26,643 bases of DNA, taken from contig JAHZAR010000002.1 in assembly GCA_019423835.1 (NCBI GenBank), positions 25,458 through 52,100 on the forward strand, given 5' to 3'. The translations under genes and the position numbers were made by a program. Below the pieces are notes generated by a model. It did not search any database, had not been told where the DNA came from, and worked only from the letters and a program-made list of their open reading frames with translations. Below are positions 22,618 to 26,643 of the stretch, piece after piece. Position 1 is the stretch's first letter, and each line of letters opens with the position of its first letter. The stretch comes from Clostridiales bacterium (GTDB lineage: Bacteria > Bacillota > Clostridia > Lachnospirales > Lachnospiraceae).

Positions 22618-23772
22618 ATGAAAATAGTAATAGCGATTGACTCATTTAAAGGAAGCTTATCTTCTATGGAGGCTGCCAGAGCAATTCGAGAAGGGATTCG
22701 AGAGACGATCTCTAACGCCAGCGTAGTGATAAAACCGCTTGCTGATGGCGGAGAAGGTACGGTAGCCACTTTTGTGGAAGGGATTGGAGCAAAGAAAGTA
22801 GAACTGGATGTTACGGGGCCTCTTGGAAAGATTGTTAGGTGTTTTTATGGTGTGATTGAGGAAAGCGGAACAGCAATAATAGAAATTGCAGCAGCGGCGG
22901 GATTGACCCAGGTTCCTGATTCACTGAAAAATCCGCTTAATACAACCAGCTATGGAGTGGGAGAAATTATTAAAGATGCCCTGAACAGAGGATTAAGAAA
23001 ATTTATTGTCGGGATTGGCGGAAGCGCAACGAACGACTGCGGAATCGGCATGTTAAAGGCGTTGGGATTTACATTTCTTGATAAGAAAAGAAGAGAGGTG
23101 GAGGGATTTGGAAGAGATGTGGCCAAGATCGAAGCTATCAGTTCATTGAGAGCTGATCCGAGACTTCAAGAATGCGATTTTCGCATTGCCTGTGATGTAA
23201 ATAATCCTCTCTACGGAGAGAAGGGAGCTGCTGTCGTATTTGGCCCTCAAAAGGGCGCAACGGAAGAGATTATACAGGAGCTGGACAAAGGGCTGTTTCA
23301 TTTTTCGCAAGTAGTAGAAAAAGAATATGGTCTGGATTTGGCAAAAATTCCAGGGGCAGGAGCGGCAGGTGGCTTAGGTTATGCATTTTCTGCTTTCCTT
23401 GGCGGACGGTTAGAGCCTGGAATTTCCTTAATACTGGATATGGTGGGATTAGAACCAGAACTTGCAGATGCAGATATAGTAATCACTGGTGAAGGAAAGC
23501 TTGATTTTCAGACCTCCATGGGAAAGGCACCTGTAGGGGTTGCCAAGATGGCGAAAAAATACCACTGTAAAGTAATCGCATTTGCCGGTGCAGTAACACC
23601 GGAGGCAGAGGAATGCAACAAGGAGGGGATAGATGCCTATTTTCCTATCATACAGAGACCGATGAAAGCGGCAGAAGCGATGGAAAAAGAAACCGCCTAT
23701 TTAAACTTAAAGGCGACAGTGAAACAGGTATTTAGGTTAGTTAATTGTTATAATGATAACGCCGTCAAATGA
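22618..23772 (+). CDS. Glycerate kinase (GlxK/GarK family)
   Basis: This 384-residue glycerate 2-kinase phosphorylates glycerate with ATP to feed lower glycolysis. MKIVIAIDSFKGSLSS at the N-terminus, IKPLADGGEGTV near 39, IVGIGGSATNDCGIGML near 130 and IPGAGAAGGLGYAF near 245 are diagnostic, as is DIVITGEGKLDFQTSMGK near 283. Length matches E. coli GlxK and GarK. The ribosome site GGAGGG lies within a small hairpin loop (TCTCAG at 22591, CTGAGA at 22608). It is divergent from the CdaR-type gene and followed after 51 bp by the TRAP genes, so regulation by CdaR and supply by the TRAP system are both likely. Family members of this fold make 2-phosphoglycerate; I infer the same. Confidence 0.95.
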   Translation: MKIVIAIDSFKGSLSSMEAARAIREGIRETISNASVVIKPLADGGEGTVATFVEGIGAKKVELDVTGPLGKIVRCFYGVIEESGTAIIEIAAAAGLTQVPDSLKNPLNTTSYGVGEIIKDALNRGLRKFIVGIGGSATNDCGIGMLKALGFTFLDKKRREVEGFGRDVAKIEAISSLRADPRLQECDFRIACDVNNPLYGEKGAAVVFGPQKGATEEIIQELDKGLFHFSQVVEKEYGLDLAKIPGAGAAGGLGYAFSAFLGGRLEPGISLILDMVGLEPELADADIVITGEGKLDFQTSMGKAPVGVAKMAKKYHCKVIAFAGAVTPEAEECNKEGIDAYFPIIQRPMKAAEAMEKETAYLNLKATVKQVFRLVNCYNDNAVK

Positions 23773-23823
23773 GCAGAATTAAGAATGAAACAGAAAAAGA
23801 GAAAGGGTTACAAGGAGGGTACT

Positions 23824-24897
23824 ATGAAGAAACACAATTTAAAGGGATTCACAGCGTTATTTCTTGCAGGAGCTATGCTTTTGACTGGATGCAGCCAAAG
23901 CGGAACAGGAGCCGGAACACAGGCAGATAACAGCCAGGCGACAAATGCTGCCCAGGGTGAAGAGAAAGCAAGCGAGGGAGCTATTGTTATGAAACTGGGA
24001 CATGTGGTGACAGATGGCAGCAGTCTGGACAACGGGCTTGATTATCTGGCAGAGCTGGTAAATGAAAAGTCAGGCGGAAGCATGGTGATTGAAGTGTATC
24101 CTAATTCTACGCTGGGGGATAACCGGGCTATGATTGAACAGCTGCAGTTTGGAACGCTAGAAATGATGGCGCCCTCTGTAGCAGCCTTAAGCGGCTTTAC
24201 AAACAAGACAATGCTTTTGGACCTGCCGTATCTGTTTAAAAATGAAGCCGCTGCTGAAGAGGTTCTGGATGGCGAAATCGGAACGGAAATTCTGGATGAT
24301 TTGAAAACCAATTCTCTGGTAGGCTTAGGATGGTTTACACAGAGCTGGAGAAATGTTACCTGCAATAAGGATGTTCATAAGCCAGAGGATATGAAAGGGC
24401 TTAAGATCCGTACAATGGACAGTGAGCTGCATATGGCACACTTCAATCAGCTGGGGGCTTCCGCAATTCCGATGTCTATGTCTGAGGTTTATACTGCGCT
24501 TCAGCAGCATACTATCGATGCTCAGGAAAACCCCTACACCAATATTGTAACCTCTAAATTCTATGAGGTACAGGACTATGTAATTGAGACAAAACATATC
24601 TATGATGCCTGCCCGCTTCTTGTATCACAGAAATGCTGGGACAGCCTGACAGATGAGCAGAAATCGATTCTTCAGGAGTGTGTGAAGGACGCCGTGGAAA
24701 AGGAAAGAGAAGATGTGCTGACCGATGATGAAGAATATAAGAAAATTGTAGAAGAGTCTGGAACTATAATTAACACGCTTACAGATGAGGAGCGTGCTGC
24801 ATTCAGGGAAGCTGTGCAGCCGGTATACGATAAATATGTGCCTACAATCGGCCAGGATTTAGTCGACAAAGTTAATGAGATCAATGCGAAACACTGA
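23824..24897 (+). CDS. dctP: TRAP transporter substrate-binding lipoprotein DctP
   Basis: This 357-residue binding protein has a lipobox LLTGC with Cys23, so it is tethered as a lipoprotein, as usual for Gram-positive TRAP systems. The mature part has MKLGHVVTDGSSLDNGLDYL, YPNSTLGDNRAMIEQLQFG and WRNVTCNKDVHKPEDMKGLK, followed by Arg196 in KIRTM, the conserved carboxylate-binding arginine. MSMSEVYTALQQHTIDAQEN completes the family pattern. It therefore binds an organic acid. I place the start at 23824, with AGGAGGGT directly upstream; the ATG at 23785 is in frame but lacks a ribosome site and would spoil the signal peptide. Following the kinase, glycerate or a sugar acid is the likely ligand. 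Confidence 0.94.
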   Translation: MKKHNLKGFTALFLAGAMLLTGCSQSGTGAGTQADNSQATNAAQGEEKASEGAIVMKLGHVVTDGSSLDNGLDYLAELVNEKSGGSMVIEVYPNSTLGDNRAMIEQLQFGTLEMMAPSVAALSGFTNKTMLLDLPYLFKNEAAAEEVLDGEIGTEILDDLKTNSLVGLGWFTQSWRNVTCNKDVHKPEDMKGLKIRTMDSELHMAHFNQLGASAIPMSMSEVYTALQQHTIDAQENPYTNIVTSKFYEVQDYVIETKHIYDACPLLVSQKCWDSLTDEQKSILQECVKDAVEKEREDVLTDDEEYKKIVEESGTIINTLTDEERAAFREAVQPVYDKYVPTIGQDLVDKVNEINAKH

Positions 24898-24939
24898 TAG
24901 GTAAACAGCAAGTAAATGGGTTAAGATTCAGAGGTGAAA

Positions 24940-24979
24940 GAGCCATCCGAATGAGCCGGATCAGGAATTTGGATGGCTC
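24940..24979 (+). promoter_or_regulatory. Intercistronic hairpin between dctP and dctQ
   Basis: GAGCCATCCGAAT (24940-24952) pairs with ATTTGGATGGCTC (24967-24979), 13 bp with one G-U and a 14-nt loop. There is no U-tract. It probably raises DctP relative to the membrane subunits by protecting the upstream mRNA. Confidence 0.65.
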
Positions 24980-25004
24980 GTGCTGTATCAAAAGGAGGGT
25001 TATT

Positions 25005-25499
25005 ATGGAAGAAAAAAAGAAGAAAGTGCCATGGTATGACCGGATAGAATCTACAATTATCATTGTGCTGATTACGATTATGACAGTAATCCTGTTTGCA
25101 AATGTAGTAACACGATATTTTTTGTCCTATACGCCGTCATGGACAGAGCAGGCCGCCAGGATTTTATTTGTTTACGCTACCTTTGCCGGTGTGAGTTTAG
25201 CAGGAAAGACAGGAGCACATCTGAGGGTTTCGGCAATTAATATGGTGATTGGAGAAAAGCGCGGAGCAGTTGTTTTCTGGATAGGAGATATTATTACGAT
25301 TGTCTTTGCAGTGTATATTGCTTGGAAAATTTTCGGGGTTATGATGATGGTTCAGCAGACAGGGCAGGTCTTTTCAGCAATTCCGTGGCTTCCGGCATGG
25401 CTTTTATATCTTCCTGGAGTCCTTGGAATGTTGGGGCTGGCAATACGGATTATCGAAGGAAGAGTTCGCGAGGTGAAAGAAAGGAGGAAGGATAAATGA
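25005..25499 (+). CDS. dctQ: TRAP transporter small permease DctQ
   Basis: This 164-residue four-helix membrane subunit begins MEEKKKKVPWYDRIES and continues with a helix at IIIVLITIMTVILFANVVTR. YTPSWTEQAARILFVYATFAGVSLAG and GAHLRVSAI are the signature of DctQ proteins. The ATG at 25005 has AAAGGAGGGT upstream; an in-frame ATG at 24951 lies inside the intercistronic hairpin and is rejected. The stop overlaps the dctM start by 4 bp. DctQ stabilises and couples DctP to the large permease. Confidence 0.92.
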   Translation: MEEKKKKVPWYDRIESTIIIVLITIMTVILFANVVTRYFLSYTPSWTEQAARILFVYATFAGVSLAGKTGAHLRVSAINMVIGEKRGAVVFWIGDIITIVFAVYIAWKIFGVMMMVQQTGQVFSAIPWLPAWLLYLPGVLGMLGLAIRIIEGRVREVKERRKDK

Positions 25500-26643
25500 C
25501 TGGAGTTTTAATCGGAAGCCTTCTGGTATTGCTGTTTTTGACAGTTCCAATTTTTGCATCTTTGTGTATCTGTACTCTCGTCGTTTTTGCAGTCTTTTTT
25601 ACTGGAAGCGGGATGGAAACGATGCTTGCACAGTCGATTGTGACAAGCTGTGACTCTTTTCCATTAATGGCAATCCCGTTCTTTATGCTTGTAGGAACGC
25701 TGATGTCGAAGACGGGAATCGCCGGTAAATTGGTAGCGGTGGCAGAAGCGGTGACGGGAGATAGCCCTGGAGGACTGGGAAATGCGGCCATTATCGCCTG
25801 TATGCTGTTTGCTGCGATTTCTGGTTCCGGTCCGGCTACAGCGGCTGCTATAGGAGGGCTGATGATACCTGCCATGGTGGAGCAGGGATACCCGTCTAAA
25901 TATGCGGGTGCTCTCGTAGCTTCCGGGTCGACTATAGGCCCTGTTATTCCTCCAAGTATTCCTCTGATCATGTATGCTGTGACAGTGGGGGTTTCTACAA
26001 GCACCCTGTTTACGGCAGGATTTATTCCTGGAATAATGATGGGAATCGGTTTGATTATCTACAATAAGTTGGTTTCAAAGAAGTCTGGCTACCGGGGAGC
26101 GGTGAAGGCTACGACGGCAAAAGAAAAGCTTAAGATCATGAAAGAGGCAATCTGGGCGCTGCTGATGCCTGTGATTGTCCTGGGAGGAATCTATTCCGGG
26201 CTTTTTACGCCGACAGAGTCAGCTGTTGTAGGTGTGGTGTATTCCCTTTTCGTAGGGAAATTCATTTACAAGACCCTGACATTCAATAATTATGTAGAGG
26301 CAGTGATCGAGGCGGGGATTACGTCTGCGACGATTATGATATTATTCGGAGGGGCTAATACCTTTGGAAGGATCCTCACTATTGGAAAAATACCGGAAAC
26401 CATTACATCAGCTATGTTATCCGTAACGGACAATACAGCGATTATCCTGCTTCTTATTAACTTTTTGCTGCTGCTGGCAGGCATGTTCATCGACACCAAT
26501 TCCAGCATGATTTTATTTGCACCGATAATTGTTCCAATTATGCAGACTCTCGGTTACGATCCAATTTTTATCGGGATTATGATGTGCGTCAACCTCTGTA
26601 TCGGTATGCTGACTCCCCCTCTTGGGCCGAATTTATTTATATC
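25496..26643 (+). CDS. dctM: TRAP transporter large permease DctM, 3' end missing
   Basis: About 382 residues are present and the gene runs off the window; full members are roughly 425-430 residues. It begins MTGVLIGSLLVLLFLTVPIF and has many hydrophobic helices. AAISGSGPATAAAIGGLMIP (near 108-127) and STIGPVIPPSIPLIMYAVT are the DctM hallmarks, and LFTPTESAVVGVVYS and GMLTPPLGPNLF lie later. It carries out sodium-driven transport of the acid bound by DctP. The start overlaps the dctQ stop (ATGA), with AAGGAGGAAGG upstream. Substrate is inferred from the kinase: glycerate or a related sugar acid. Confidence 0.94.
   Translation, partial: MTGVLIGSLLVLLFLTVPIFASLCICTLVVFAVFFTGSGMETMLAQSIVTSCDSFPLMAIPFFMLVGTLMSKTGIAGKLVAVAEAVTGDSPGGLGNAAIIACMLFAAISGSGPATAAAIGGLMIPAMVEQGYPSKYAGALVASGSTIGPVIPPSIPLIMYAVTVGVSTSTLFTAGFIPGIMMGIGLIIYNKLVSKKSGYRGAVKATTAKEKLKIMKEAIWALLMPVIVLGGIYSGLFTPTESAVVGVVYSLFVGKFIYKTLTFNNYVEAVIEAGITSATIMILFGGANTFGRILTIGKIPETITSAMLSVTDNTAIILLLINFLLLLAGMFIDTNSSMILFAPIIVPIMQTLGYDPIFIGIMMCVNLCIGMLTPPLGPNLFI

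Noticed and set aside
1..26643. CRISPR arrays, tRNA or rRNA genes, transposases, phage genes
   Set aside because: Reading both strands found no regularly spaced repeats, cloverleaf-like stretches or mobile-element proteins.

Overview
The window reads as chromosomal DNA of an anaerobic, low-GC-lineage Gram-positive bacterium, most likely a gut Lachnospiraceae (Enterocloster/Hungatella-like; genus is inference). The reasons are Shine-Dalgarno sites close to AGGAGG before most genes, Firmicutes-type sigma-A promoters, several lipoproteins, no outer-membrane proteins, and families common in clostridia (DUF378, DUF2082, DUF3795, an iron-sulfur cysteine desulfidase-like enzyme, a DctPQM TRAP transporter). 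No rRNA, tRNA, CRISPR array, transposase or phage gene was seen.

Layout. Positions 1-7740 hold housekeeping genes, nearly all on the + strand: a partial OGG-type DNA glycosylase on the - strand, a zinc-ribbon protein, a FlK-like thioesterase, an MBL hydrolase overlapping a VOC protein, pyrC overlapping a HAD nucleotidase, malQ, a lipoprotein with a duplicated domain, and a tiny zinc-ribbon protein. A long perfect hairpin at 7765-7815 separates these from - strand genes: a 1-Cys-type peroxiredoxin with a long structured upstream region, a DUF378 membrane protein, and a cysteine desulfidase-like enzyme divergent from a LysR regulator. A uroporphyrinogen-decarboxylase-family protein faces the LysR gene across a bidirectional terminator.

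After a 569-bp AT-rich gap with one good promoter, 13404-20535 is a single + strand operon: two Dpp/Opp permeases, two ATPases, a family-5 solute-binding lipoprotein and an AbgB-like M20 amidohydrolase. Together they look like an import-then-hydrolyse system for a peptide-like or N-acyl/aminobenzoyl amino-acid conjugate. A DUF3795 protein and a strong terminator follow.

From about 21.2 kb to the end the DNA looks more AT-rich. A CdaR-type sugar-diacid/glycerate regulator on the - strand is broken by an extra base in a six-G run. It is divergent from a glycerate kinase and a DctP-DctQ-DctM TRAP transporter whose DctM runs off the window. This is a coherent candidate module for uptake and phosphorylation of glycerate or a related sugar acid. 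The most notable observations are the frameshifted regulator of that module, strong intercistronic hairpins directly after both solute-binding-protein genes, and the two-promoter, palindrome-rich peroxiredoxin leader.
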